A stretch of 64,000 nt of DNA, from assembly GCF_051014445.1 (NCBI RefSeq), contig NC_135144.1, forward strand, positions 7,192,001-7,256,000, read 5' to 3'. Below are positions 48,249-59,614 of this stretch, in pieces. Under the pieces are notes generated by a model. That model searched no databases. It was not told the DNA's origin and saw nothing but the letters and a program-made list of their open reading frames with translations. Source of the stretch: Colletes latitarsis (Eukaryota; Arthropoda; Insecta; Hymenoptera; Colletidae). How positions within the stretch are numbered: position 1 is the first letter of the stretch; each line of letters begins with the position of its first letter. The position numbers and the translations under genes were made by a program.

Positions 48249-49328
48249 CAGGGTGGTCGGCCACCCCTGGAAAAAATTTTAATGGGAGATTCTAGAGACC
48301 AAAATAAGATGAAAATCAAGAATAACAATTTGTTGATGGAGGCTTCGTTAAAAAGTTATTAACGTTTAAAGTTCCGCTCGTACTGAATTTTTTTTTAGAA
48401 AGTGGGTAGGATTTCGATGCTAGGTCTATTCACCAAAAATTATTATAATTGACCCTTGCAACCGAAAATAATTTTTCCAGAACGATTTGAAATTTTTTTT
48501 TTCGCCGAAAAATTTCAGCATGTTCTCGAATTTTTTTCTCGAAAGTGAGACCTACCCCCTGTTGATTTTTCCTAAAAATTAGTTTTTCATTTTTCATAAA
48601 TTTGTTTGACGTTCTACAGAAAAATTGTTTAATACTTTTTTATAGGTACCTATGGGCTCTGCTTCAGAAAAAAATTTCAATGAGATACTTTTACTATTAT
48701 AGGAGTTATGAACATTTGAAAATTGGACCATTTTTATGGAATTTTTCTCATTTTTCGGGGTCAAGGATCAACTTTTCGAATATTTTTACGATTTCTACAT
48801 ATTCCTCACCTAAATACGCGTTGTTTGCTTTTTTAAACATTAAAATTGTGCAATCCGTTCAGAAGTTATGACATTCTAAAGATTCGCATGACATTTCAAG
48901 GAAGTATTTCTGGCCTCACATTAGATTTTCGGTAAAGAATTTTTTTTCTCGAAAGTGCGTAGGATTTCGGGGGTATGTGTATTCACCAAAAATGCTTGTA
49001 AGTGACCCCTGCAACTGAAAATAATTTTTTCAGAACAATTTGAAACACATGAAATTTCAGGAGAATCATTCATTCATGATCAGACATTATATTTTCGATA
49101 ACGAATTTTTTTCTTGAAAGCGCGTAGGATTTCAAGGGTATACGTATTTACCAAAAATGATTGTAATTGAGCCTCGCAACCAAAAATAATTTTTTCAGAA
49201 TGATTTGAAATTTTTTAATAACTTTTTAATGAAGCATCAGTTAAGAAATTGATATTCTGGATTTTTGTCTTATTTTGACCTCCAGAATCTCACATTAAAA
49301 TTTTTACCAGGTGTGGTTAAACACCCTG
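48249..49328 (+). mobile_element. CAGGGTG-family element, complete (1.08 kb), forward then reverse tail
   Basis: The left end CAGGGTGGTCGGCCACCCCT is preceded by AATA. The right end (GGTGTGGTTAAACACCCTG) is followed by TATA. One main forward module carries the recurring ORF (48602-48871), the longest N-terminal extension of that frame. The right end has the variant inner edge TTTAATGAAGCATCAGTTAA. Confidence 0.9.
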
Positions 49329-49339
49329 TATAACATTTT

Positions 49340-49480
49340 AGGGGCAAATACTCAATAATTTTTTAAGTATCAATGATTGAAACTTCATTATGGTCAACAA
49401 ACATAATTTTAATTTATCAAATTGTAATTACCATCATGGTATCAATGTCAAATTTTGATATTCTTATATATGTTATAAAT
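49340..49480 (+). repeat. dispersed repeat R, copy 2
   Basis: CAATAATTTTTTAAGTATCA and ATAATTTTAATTTATCAAAT match 47910-47990. Copies 1 and 2 lie either side of the MITE plus CAGGGTG element block, in direct orientation. Confidence 0.75.
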
Positions 49481-49549
49481 TTTGGTAAATACAAAGCCAC
49501 TTTATTTAACTTAATTAGCATTTTTATGTGTGAATTTCATTATTTAAAT

Positions 49550-49835
49550 TTATCTATATTAAGAGAAAAAAACTTATGTAATCATCGAGAATCGAACTTG
49601 GACCAAATGGGTAGAACTCCCTTACTTCACTATCACGCCCCATGGTTGTTATTGCAATTTAATAACTTAAAATTATATTTATAGATAATGAAAATTTAAT
49701 TATTAATATTTAAAAAATTATTATCTACCCCTATAATGTTATATATTCTTAAACCAGATAACTATATCTACAAGTATGCAAAATTTCAACAAAATCGATA
49801 ACTCGAAGGTCTTGCCCTCTCCTTGTTAGATGTTG
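49550..49835 (-). repeat. dispersed repeat R, copy 3, with tRNA-like segment
   Basis: Read on the minus strand it follows copy 1: AAGGAGAGGGCAAGACCTTC, ATAGTTATCTGGTTTAAGAA, AATAATTTTTTAAATATTAA, AATTGCAATAACAACCATGG. It ends in GGGCGTGATAGTGAAGTAAG ... GGTCCAAGTTCGATTCTCG (about 49555-49635), which resembles degenerate tRNA A and B boxes. The pairing of the T arm is poor, so this is at most a tRNA-derived relic. Confidence 0.55.
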
Positions 49836-50039
49836 TCCTATTTAGTACTGTAAACTGAAGGAAATAAATATTTCGATATGTATATTTTAATATTTGTTAT
49901 ATTTTATATCCTGAATATTATACGAAATTTTACGAATGTAATCCTAAATATGGGATTCTAAACTAAACAAACATTCGTTGCAAATCGTAGTTAACGATAT
50001 AACTACTACCTTTCTCACGTTTATTCGTTAAAAGGGGAT

Positions 50040-50250
50040 AGTAAAGTCTTAAAAACGAGCCGCGGAAAAAGACTGAATGAACGTGAAATACTCAGAATAT
50101 TAAAATTAGAGAAAGAATACAGAAATCATGAGATAGGTTCTTATGAATTTATTAAAAAATCTTCTGGTCGTCCGCAAAGTTTAACTGCTCGCGAGAAATA
50201 TCACATTTTTAAGAAAAATAACAGAAATTTAAATATACTTCCGAGTTATA
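50040..50250 (+). pseudogene. Tc1-like transposase N-terminal fragment
   Basis: The plus frame from about 50055 reads TSRGKRLNEREILRILKLEK, then SYEFIKKSSGRPQSLTAREK, then YHIFKKNNRN. RGK.L...E...I and SGRP..LT.R.K are the N-terminal helix-turn-helix and linker signature of Tc1-like transposases, as in the intact copy at 23089. The segment between the first helices is shortened and no catalytic domain follows, so it is a relic of a different Tc1 lineage. Confidence 0.7.
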
Positions 50251-50516
50251 ATAACCTTAATAATATAATATTTACATGTGCTGTTACTGAAATTTGCTTT
50301 ATTAATATTATCGAAATTCAATCCAAGCAAAACTTGTTCCGAAGATTCTAATAAAGCATTTTGCTAAAACATCCAATAGTACGCGTACAAAAATGTCTCT
50401 TCTCAAAATTCAATAATTAAAATTTTTATCTTTTTATATTATTATCTTCCACAGTCCGTTATCGATTGAAATTGTACAAAAATCTCCACCGTTATACATT
50501 TTTCAGATTTTTTTAT

Positions 50517-50550
<34 letters not shown>

Positions 50551-51204
50551 CTGAAACGTCCATCTGTCGTTCGTAGTTCGGCGCAGGAACGAACGGTTGT
50601 CAGCGACATGGAACAAAGTTTAACGAGTTTCGTTACAATCTATAAAGTATGGTAATGAGCAGAAGAAAAAAACGTGTCGCTTCGGTTTTCATTAACGGGA
50701 ACGCGAAGAGTATTCCACGGGGACCGAGAAACTTCGAACGAGTGACGCTTGGAACCGAAACGAACGACGGAATGTAATTTGTTTATCATCGACTTTGGAA
50801 CGCTCGAATCCTGGTCGAGCTTTAACAGGTCTAACTTCATTAAAACTTTCCCTGGTGACTTCCATGTACCATTAAGTCGTGTTAATAAACATTTGTCGAA
50901 GGTTTGGATTACGGGAATCATGCTGGAACACAGCGGGCAGAGTTTTCCACTCGTACCACGGATTTCTATTCTATCGAAATAACTCTTTGGCCCTCATTAA
51001 AGGACACCCTATATAACTCAGTCAATTTTTATTATTTTGGAAATCAATTTTTCTTGTCGTCCTCATTGATTACGCAGAACAACAAAATTATTGGAACGAG
51101 CAATATCTATTAATGGATAAATTATTTATTCACATGATACATGACGTCATTTCGTTTTCATAAAGAATTGTATTAACTTTAATTACCTAATAAAGTATCG
51201 TTGT
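50251..51204. other. low-copy DNA with a 30-bp poly(A) tract
   Basis: A run of 30 A at 50518-50547 sits between TTTCAGATTTTTTTATC and TATCTGAAACG, which are inverted to each other. Positions 50560-50960 are moderately GC-rich with overlapping ORFs on both strands (50640-50921 minus, 50749-50982 plus), none recognisable. Confidence 0.4.
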
Positions 51205-52160
51205 TGAACATACAAATGTAAACTTAAGTTGTTGAAAAATTTGTGAGGTTAAGGATTAAACCTGTTGAAGATGAAGCTTCAGGTTTACGACTCGCGTTTA
51301 AATCTAATGGCGCCACTTATGCATATGTTACATAACCTGTTAAAATTCATTCGTGCTGTGGAAAACGAACTGTACACCTCACTTCGTTTTTATCTTTATT
51401 TCAATACAAATGAGAACTTCAGTTGTTGAAAAATTTGTGAGGTTATGAATTAAAACTGTTGAAGATGAAGCTTTAGGTTTACGACTTGCGTTTATATCTA
51501 ATGGCGCCACTTATGCATATGTTACATAACCTGTTAAAATTCATTCGTGCAGTGGAAAACGTGCTGTATACCTCACCTCGTTTTTATCTTTATTTCAATA
51601 CAAATGAGAACTTAAGTTGTTGAAAAATTTGTGAGGTTAAGGATTAAACCTGTTGAAGATGAAGCTTTAGGTTTACGACTCGCGTTTATATCTAATGGCG
51701 CCACTTATGCATATGTTACATAACCTGTTAAAATTCATTCGTGCAGTGGAAAACGTGCTGTACACTTCACCTCGTTTTTATCTTTATTTCAATACAAATG
51801 AGAACTTAAGTTGTTGAAAATTTGTGAGGTTAAGGATTAAAACTGTTCAAGATGAAGCTTTAGGTTTACGACTCGCGTTTAAATCTAATGGCGCCACTTA
51901 TGCATATGTTACATAACCTGTTAAAATTCATTCGTGCAGTGGAAAACGTGCTGTACACCTCACCTCGTTTTTATCTTTATTTCAATACAAATGGGAACTT
52001 CAGTTGTTGAAAAATTTGTGAGGTTATGAATTAAAACTGTTGAAGATGAAGCTTTAGGTTTACGACTTGCGTTTATATCTAATAGCGCCACTTATGCATA
52101 TGTTACATAACCTGTTAAAATTCATTCATGCAATGGGAAACGAGATGTACACTTCTCGTG
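51205..52160. repeat. tandem array, 194-bp unit, five copies
   Basis: GTTGAAAAATTTGTGAGG recurs at 51231, 51425, 51619, 51813 and 52006, i.e. every 193-194 bp. Units include GAAGATGAAGCTTTAGGTTT, AATGGCGCCACTTATGCATA and CCTCGTTTTTATCTTTATTT. Copies differ by a few substitutions. The last copy decays near 52150. No coding potential. Confidence 0.93.
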
Positions 52161-52830
52161 TTTGCCGCTATATTTAAACGCTAACATTATTTCTGTATTC
52201 CACATGCTTATTCCACTCTACCGAGCCATTCCTTTCCAAAAGAAACGTATAACTAAAAGTAAATAACGAGACACAAAATATTCGAATCGCCGAAGTGTTA
52301 TAATATTCGAACATAGAAAAAATCCAACAAGTGGCTACAAGTTCATTTTTAAAATCGTCAATTTCGATTCGATAAATTCGTTCAAAATCGCGGTGTTTTC
52401 TTAACAAAATTCGTGCGAACAATAAAGGCGATAATAAATAATAACAAAATTTAATCGCGATCCCGTAACGAACAAGGTGAGTAAGATTCTAGCGGAATAA
52501 TTGCTTTCGAGAGAGTTTCAGAAAGTTATCGATAAAAGTAGCATTTCCCCGGCACCCGTCCTTTCCGATTCCCATCGTTCCTTCCTTCTGACGATATCCT
52601 GGAGCAATAATTGCCCCGAGGAGCTCTTTTCCTGCAACGAGCGTATCCTACCGTGAATTTTACAAATGTATCACACAACCGGGAATGCTACAGAAAAGCA
52701 ACGGAAACCGATTTCAGGTGTAGATTGAAAGCTTCTTTCTTGGAAATCTCGTTTCACATAGTGCACTTTCGCCATTATAATGCGAATCGAGGATAATTTG
52801 TAACTTCATTATATTTATTAGATCCAAGTA
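52161..52830. other. low-copy DNA next to the array and mariner
   Basis: Positions 52540-52790 are GC-richer; the ORF 52611-52796 has no recognisable motif. No gene is called. Confidence 0.4.
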
Positions 52831-54160
52831 CAAGGTCTGTTCAAAAAATAACCGAACTATTTTAAAAAATTTTTTTTATTTAATGCACAACTTATTGCTC
52901 TTTGTCTCCTTTAAAGTACTCCTTCTCTATTCACACACTTGTTCCGGCGATGTTTCCATTTTACGGTGCATTCCTGGAAAGCTTCTTTTGGAACATCCTT
53001 CAACGCCTGTGACGAATTTTTCTTAATGTCCTCAATTGAGTCAAAACGGCGTCCTTTCAGTACTGATTTTAATTTTGGGAACAAGAAGAAGTCGCAGGGA
53101 GCATGTTCTGGAGAATAGGGGGGTTAAGGGAGGGCAGTCATCTGATTTTTGGCACAAAACTAGCGAATTAACAAGGCTGAGTGGGCAGGCGCATTGTCAT
53201 GGTGAAGGAACCATTGTCTCGCCACAACTGTGGTCTCTTTTTGCAAATTTTTTCGCGCAACCTTTTTAAAACGCCTTCACAGTACTGAGCGTTGATTGTT
53301 TGACCTTGAGGCAAAAATACAAAATGCACAGCTCCGTTGAAATCGAAAAAAACGGTGAGCATCACCTTGACAGAGGATCGAACTTGTGCTTTTTTTGAGC
53401 GTGGAGATCCTTTATTAACCCACTGTGATGACTTTCGTCTCAATGTCGTATCCATAAACCCAACCCTCGTCCCCCGTGATGATCCCTTAAATGAATGTTT
53501 CATCATCGTCGGCTTTTTTAAGGAGTTCCTGGCAAACGTTCACTCGATGTTCCTTCTGCACTTCGGTCATCAAACGAGGAACAAACTTTACTGCAACTCG
53601 ATGCATGTTTAATTTTTCAGTCAAAATCTCATGACATGACCCAATTGATACTCCAACCTCTTCTGCAAGTTCTCTGATAGTCAAACGACGATTAATACAC
53701 ACAAGATCTTTGATTTTCTGATTGTGAATGTCATCAGTTGAAGTCGAAGGCCTTCCTGATCGAGGATCATCTTCAATTGATCGACGACCAGTTTTAAATC
53801 TGATAAACCATTCGTAACACTGCGTACGAGAGAAAGCATCACTTCTGTAAGCTTGTTTCAAAAGTTCAAACGATTCCGTTTCCCCAGGTTGAATCGATTT
53901 GAATGTTTTCCCCAGTTTCACGCAAAATTTCACGTTGTATCGTTGCTCTCGTAACTCGGGCATTGCGAAAATCGCCACGAACAGTGAGTACGTTGCACTC
54001 GAATAGCAATAACTTGGAAACCAAACAAGATGTAAACAATTTGTAAAAAAATCAGTTACACGGAAGATTATGACAATTGCAGTGCTGTCAACTGTTCGTT
54101 GCTATGACGATACACAAACACACAACTAAAGAAGTTCGGTTATTTATTGAACAGACCTCG
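52831..54160 (-). mobile_element. mariner transposon, decayed, minus orientation
   Basis: The termini CAAGGTCTGTTCAAAAAATA and (reverse) CGAGGTCTGTTCAATAAATA are inverted repeats of about 28 bp flanked by TA (52829-52830, 54161-54162). The 1.33-kb length is standard for mariner. The transposase is on the minus strand. Terminal mismatches and coding lesions indicate an inactive copy. Confidence 0.93.
52890..53978 (-). pseudogene. mariner transposase pseudogene (frameshifted)
   Basis: The first frame, from ATG 53978, has MPELREQRYNVKFCVKLGKT, ELLKQAYRSDAFSRTQCYEW, and RSIEDDPRSGRPSTS: the mariner helix-turn-helix region and linker. RLTIRELAEEVGVSIGSCHE is the second HTH. Near 53490-53510 the frame shifts and continues with SPRSKKAQVRSSVKVMLTVF and NAQYCEGVLKRLRE. 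Another shift near 53215 precedes FLHHDNAPAHSA (second catalytic Asp). PYSPEHAPCDFFLFPKLK carries the third acid block, with damage just before it. At least two frameshifts, so no functional enzyme. Family length is about 345 residues, matched here. Confidence 0.9.
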
Positions 54161-54162
54161 TA

Positions 54163-55797
54163 TATGCAGGTTAAATTTTAGGTTAAGCAATTATTCATTG
54201 CTTGATGGATCCCGATGGATTATATCAATATCAAATTTTAGACATAAACCTGCAATAACCACAACCACGGACTAAAGCCACATGAATCAGTGGTTCATCT
54301 ATGATGTAATTATTTTGTCTAATTTAAGAGTATACGTGGTCAGAAATATGATAGACTAAAATTATGTACCTATAACGTTATTTGTTTTCTATTAATTTAA
54401 ACAATGTTCAAATTATTCTTTAAGATAGTAATAACAGGACAAATGGGCACAGAAAAAGCTTGTGTCTATTTATTTTATTATCTTTTATTAGATGTTGAGA
54501 GTCATTATTTGGAATTTAAAGAAATATGTACAATTAGTTTCTGACTCTGAAATAACTTAGAACAATCAGAAAATTGTTATACTTTTTAAATCGACCGATA
54601 ATGTTTTCACATAATTCTTAATATACAATTTTTGTTGCGTCTGTGTCTGTATTATTAACAATAGATTTCGTTAATAACAAGTACATATTTCCACACAAGT
54701 TCGCCAACTTTGTATCCTATTTATTTTTGAACATTGTTTCAGTAAACAACGCATAAACTTCAAGTTTAAAAACTATTACTTAAATTAAGTACAAGTTTTA
54801 AAATCATAAATAGATATTTTTTAAACAACGTTTAATAATATTTAAAAGGTTAGAATATAATCACAATGCAATTCTATTTCAAGGAGCTCGCAAAAAATTT
54901 TACGAAATTTGAAAAATACTAATTTAGACTATCTTATTTGAATAGATTTGAAAATTGACGCTAAATGGTTGTTCCAAAACGTTAAACGGAAAAAATAAAT
55001 TACATTCAACGTTCTGGATTTGTTATATTTATTATGTAACAATGCTTATTCGTGAAAAATTTCTTTTTACGATAATTCGCATTTAACCTCCCTCGAGTTA
55101 CCTATTTCCTCGAAGAAAATTCATTTTTACAGCATCCGTTGCTTGCTTCCGCACAAAAAGTCTCGATCGAATTAATTTATCTCAATAGGTTGCGCAATAA
55201 TTCTTCAATATTTCTTTAATGATCTATCTCATTATATCCTCAATGATGTCTCTGAGACTGTTCGGAGTATTCTACCGCTGGAGGCAAACGTCGATAATTA
55301 ACGGTGCCCTTCGGAAATTTGATTATTTATCCGAGCAACGGCCAACCTCTTAAAACTCGTTCTTCACTATCAAAATTAGATTCGACCATCGCCACGAGGT
55401 TTGCTTTACATCATTAAATTGTGCGAGAGCCGATCGTGACATTGAAACTGAGACGCGAAATGCTTTTATCGGAAAGAGCTCTTGCTTCTTTTCATTAGAA
55501 ATCTCCTTTTCGAGATTCAGAATGTAATGTGATCGGTTGCTACGCTTGAAAATCAACACGTAACACAAATAATATAATCGTAAAGGGTTTATAAGAATGA
55601 GTACCTTTGCAATAATTTGTTAATATTACATTGATGAGGAAACTTGACTATGAAAACGATGAAAACTAGGAATACAATAAAATGAGTTCACTACGATCAT
55701 TTATTCCTAACGGAAACACGTGCATACGCTCGCGGTTAGGATGAGACTAAGAAGATGGCCGCCAACTTGGCCACCACGAGGTACCGATCGTCAGGCC
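54163..55797. other. AT-rich DNA, GC-richer towards 55240-55800
   Basis: No gene is supported. The minus ORF 55350-55568 has no recognisable domain. Positions 55735-55800 contain AAGATGGCCGCC, a YY1/Pho-like site, in a CpG-rich stretch. Confidence 0.35.
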
Positions 55798-55827
55798 CAT
55801 GATTGATGCGCGCGCATGTCAATCATG
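55798..55827. repeat. 30-bp palindrome
   Basis: CATGATTGA and TCAATCATG are perfect 9-bp arms around a TGCGCGCGCATG centre, itself largely self-complementary. It follows a YY1/Pho-like AAGATGGCC site by about 45 bp. It could be a protein-binding site; function unknown. Confidence 0.7.
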
Positions 55828-55894
55828 AGCAGATGCCCAATTTCGGTCTTGAGCGAATCTTTTTTTGAGTTGATCTTAATTGTTTCTCTACACA

Positions 55895-56133
55895 TTAACA
55901 CTTTCACTGCCGCGTCACCCACATATGGGTTTTACCATTGTGATACTAGAAAAATTAATTCTCGAATTAAGATGTTGAGGGAAATAAATTTGAATGGAAT
56001 TTCTGAATTTTAACAAGGTTACAAGAATAAATACTGAAATAAATTGTAAGATACGTAGCTTACAATGGTCTAAAATCAAAATTTTACTTTTGTAGAATAT
56101 TATATGGTTTTGATCTGGCAGTGAACGTGTTAA
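55895..56133. mobile_element. TTAA-flanked MITE, piggyBac type (family 1, second copy)
   Basis: TTAACACTTTCACTGCCG on the left and TGGCAGTGAACGTGTTAA on the right, TTAA at both edges, with the CACCCACATATGGGT block inside the left end. The body parallels 22112-22357. Confidence 0.87.
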
Positions 56134-57329
56134 TATTCGTCATACTATTTCTGTTTGTATGTTTTATTTATATTTTGACTCGTTCAAACATATATCAAAC
56201 ATTTGTATCAAACTTTCTGAGAAAACCAACAGACATTATCTTGCTCTTGCACTTATTATATGGATACATTATATGGAAAAGTTACTGAATATTTTCATAT
56301 ATTCGATTGCTTTTTTGTTAATAAAAAAAAAAGTATTGCATATATCGCAGTTATCTTAGTTCATGCTATAGAGAGACCAGTTCTAAAGATACTGCATAAA
56401 TTTGATGTTGATATCTTGAATAGTTTTCATGTTATTGTCTCCACAATCGAAAAATGTAGTTTCGTGAAAAACAGCTATAACTTCGTTAGTTTTCCGAATT
56501 TCAATTTAATATTTGGTAGATATATTTCCGGGACTCTGTGCATACTAAAAGAAAACGCAAAAAAGAAATTCGATTTTTTTAATCCCGCAAAGGAGTGGTC
56601 CCTCAAACGATCGATTTCTGTTTAAATTGACTTGCGCCATACTATTTCACTCTGTAAATATATTTTATTCACATACTGACTCGTTCAAACGTATATCATT
56701 TGGTTTTATCCGAGTATTCTGAATATCGTATTTTGTACGATGGGCAAACATTTCGAAAGAAAATATTATTTGATTGAAAGAAACAAATATTATGACGTGT
56801 ACATTTTGAAAATTCTCTTTTGCTTTGTGTTTGCTCTCGTCGAGCTATTTCCAAATTGACGAAGCTAGCTTAAAATATCGTACTCATGGTTCGTCGATAT
56901 TCATGCTTTAGAAACTCCAATTTTTATTTTCTTCTTTTTACGATTAACAAAGGAATCTTGTAATGACGGATTAAAAGCGATCGAGCCTGCGAGGATAGTT
57001 TTGTTCACTCAAAGTTTCCGATGAACTTTGTAGTTACTGGTACAATTAATTGGCGCAAGATTGAAGACGTAATTAACCGAGTGGATTGAAGTGTATTTAG
57101 GTCGGATTTAGTATGCAACTAGTCGTCATGTTGATTAAAGTGCAGCTAATTCTGAGCTTTTTGGAAATTAGCACACCGATGCACCAGAAACTGATGCATT
57201 TACAAAAATTTTCCGATTTCAAGTGACGAATAATAACTGCCACTATTTCTGATTATGGGAAAAATTCCGTTTTGTAGAGCACGTGCAGCTTTTTGATTAA
57301 AACGTGTGGGGATTTTTCCTCCCATCAAA
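56134..57329. other. AT-rich DNA with a 121-codon ORF
   Basis: The plus ORF 56260-56625 (MDTLYGKVTEYFHIFDC...) is AT-rich, hydrophobic in places and matches no family I recognise. TGACTCGTTCAAACRTATAT occurs at 56173 and 56678, a direct repeat bracketing it. No splice or promoter evidence was found, so it is not called as a gene. Confidence 0.3.
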
Positions 57330-57445
57330 ACACATTTAATTAGCACGAGACTTTGTTACAGACAAAAGACACACGGTTACGAAAAATGTAAGTAATAACT
57401 CTAGGTGACGCAGAAACAAATGGCGCTTTATTTCTAACAAAACGA
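57330..57445 (+). repeat. dispersed repeat, second copy of 35975-36090
   Basis: CACATTTAATTA, GACAAAAGACACAC, AACTCTAGGTGACGCAGAAA and AAATGGCGCTTTATT occur in the same order as at 35975-36090. Confidence 0.6.
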
Positions 57446-57516
57446 AACATTTTTACCTGCGGATATTAATTTTCCTGGTTTCATGACATAACGATATTTC
57501 CTTATCTTCTACTATT

Positions 57517-58176
57517 CAGGGAGTCCAGCCACCGCGGCGAAAAATTTTAATGGAAGATGAGCAAGAATATCAATTTCTTGATTGAGGCTTCAATTTGATT
57601 GAGTTATTAAAAAATTAAATTAAAACATTTTAAATCACTCTGAAAAAATTATTTTTGGTTGCGGAGGTCAATTACAATCATTTTTGGTGAATAGACATAT
57701 CCCCGAAATCTTACGCCCTATCGAGAAAAAAATTCGAGTAGGTGGACAAATTTTTCGACAAAATTAAAAAATTTCAAATCGTCCTGGAAAAATTATTTTT
57801 GTTTGCGGGGGTCTATTACAATCATTCTTGGTGGATACACATAACCCCGAAATCCTATGTACTTTCGAGAAAAAAATTCGAGTAGGTGGACAAATTTTTC
57901 CACAAAATTAGAAAATTTCAATTCGTTCTGGAAAAAATATTTTTGCTTGTGGGGGTTAATTACAATCATTCTTGGTGGATACACATACCCCTGAAACCCT
58001 ATGTACTTTCGAAAAAAAATTCTTTACCGAAAATATACTGTGTGGCCAGATATGTTTCTTACAAAAATCTCTGTGAAGAAACTTTATACGTTAATAACTT
58101 TTTAATAAAGCCTCAGTCAAGAAATTGATATTCTTGATTCCATTAAAATTTTTCCCAGGGGTGGCCGAACACCCTG
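57517..58176 (-). mobile_element. CAGGGTG-family element, short (0.66 kb), reverse
   Basis: A diverged left end (CAGGGAGTCCAGCCACCGCG) and a good right end (GTGGCCGAACACCCTG, followed by TATA). The interior is three to four copies of the short 130-bp submodule only, in reverse orientation; the long module with the recurring ORF is absent. Confidence 0.87.
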
Positions 58177-58600
58177 TATACTTCTGAAGAACTGTATTTC
58201 TCACAGTCGAGTTTTGAAAAATATTTACCAGTGCTCAGGAACGTATTTACAATTGCATTAAAATTTTCCATTAATTTCATTATCATTCTGATAAGAAATA
58301 TTTAAATTATTCTTTAGTTTTGTTTTACGAACAATAATACTAAATTCGATCAAATAACAGAGTAACCAATTTCGAACGAACCCCGAAGCTGTTATTAAAG
58401 CATAACCTGACTACTTTGATCAGCACGTTATTTATTATTGCTCTTAGCTTTCGAAATGTTACGAAATTGATTTCCTCCCTGTTATTTGGACAGCATTAAG
58501 ACCCCTATGCATTCACCGCGTCCAAACGAGATTCTCGAGTTCCTCGTTTAAACAGCTAATAAGAACTGGGTCGTCGTCAACTTCCCAAACGCGAAAAACT
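58177..58600. other. AT-rich DNA
   Basis: No gene or repeat is recognised; it grades into the GC-rich block that starts near 58500. Confidence 0.4.
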
Positions 58601-59098
58601 TCATCCACGAAATCGTCCCTCCTCGACCTTCTTTCCCTCGTCCTGGGCAGGATTTATCGACAGACGAACGCCGGGGAGGGGGAGGGGGCTAGCACAACAG
58701 ATGGCTACCTTCGTTCTGCCATGCTCAAAGAATTTCTTCCGGCAGAAATGTCCTGAATATATCCCGAGGGTGAAGGAAAGGCAGCCACCGTCGTGATGTT
58801 TGCGAAACAATTCAAAGGGACGCGAGAGAAGAGATTCCTTCAGCCGGGAAACAAGACGAGCAACTCGGATGAAAGAAGCAAGGGAGCGTAGATTTTTCTT
58901 CGGCACTGCACGAGCCAATTTCATTAGGCGTGCCACGTATTCTTGCTTTTCAACGCTCCGTCTATAATAGTCAAGTGCTTCGAGCAATTTCGGCTGTCTT
59001 TTTACTTCGCATTCTTCTCCCAAGAGGCTCTTCGACTTTCTGAACGCGCGAGATAGTACTTTGGGCTGCCTAAATAGCGACTCGTAACACTCTAACAT
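58601..59098 (-). CDS. uncharacterised ORF (165 codons), doubtful
   Basis: This is the longest simple open frame in the window, in a GC-richer island, from ATG 59098 to TGA near 58601. The first 105 residues are rich in Lys, Arg and Leu and predicted helical by eye (SKSLLGEECEVKRQPKLLEA, ARLMKLARAVPKKN). The remainder is Pro/Gly/Cys-mixed and looks less protein-like. I recognise no domain. It has no clear splice signals or neighbouring exons. It could be a lineage-specific gene, an exon fused to intronic read-through, or a chance ORF in GC-rich DNA. I lean towards the last. Confidence 0.25.
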   Translation of the reverse strand: MLECYESLFRQPKVLSRAFRKSKSLLGEECEVKRQPKLLEALDYYRRSVEKQEYVARLMKLARAVPKKNLRSLASFIRVARLVSRLKESLLSRPFELFRKHHDGGCLSFTLGIYSGHFCRKKFFEHGRTKVAICCASPLPLPGVRLSINPAQDEGKKVEEGRFRG

Positions 59099-59614
59099 TC
59101 TTGTACTTGAAAACGCCTTAGAACGTGCATCTAACGAGGAGGATGCAAGTTCTTCGGGTCATTGATTTAGATGTAATCATCCGGCTCAAGAAAATATAGC
59201 ATTATGAGGACAACTACTGAATAGTTTTCGAAATATTCGCGATTGAAGCTTTATTATTGCCTTGACTATTTAGTTCAAGTAATTAACTATTACTGTTATG
59301 GCTTATGAGCAACATCCAAAGATTCCTGCATGTAACTACTACTTTTTGTTATAGTCCATTTTTTATTTTGTGTTACTTTATCGACCATGAAAATTTATAA
59401 TTTTAAGTAAGTTAAATAAAATAGAAAAAGCATGTTTGTACGATAAGAACCACTGCTGTAATCAACAATAAGTTAGTACTTTCTTATATTTATTCTGTGA
59501 TGAATGGTTTTCTCATTATATTCCGTTGTTGTTATAGATGGTTAACAATGATGTTGACATCAAGGCCAACGATCCAGTCAAAACCAAGGTAATGCCAAGA
59601 GGTAGGACCAATGA
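59099..59614. other. AT-rich DNA
   Basis: I see no gene here. It ends at the truncated CAGGGTG element starting at about 59615. Confidence 0.4.

Noticed and set aside
49555..49635. tRNA gene on the minus strand
   Set aside because: A and B box-like sequences are present, but T-arm and acceptor pairing are poor and it sits inside a dispersed repeat.
50518..50547. Poly(A) tract as the 3' end of a processed pseudogene
   Set aside because: No coding similarity or polyadenylation-signal context upstream, and the flanks form a small inverted repeat.
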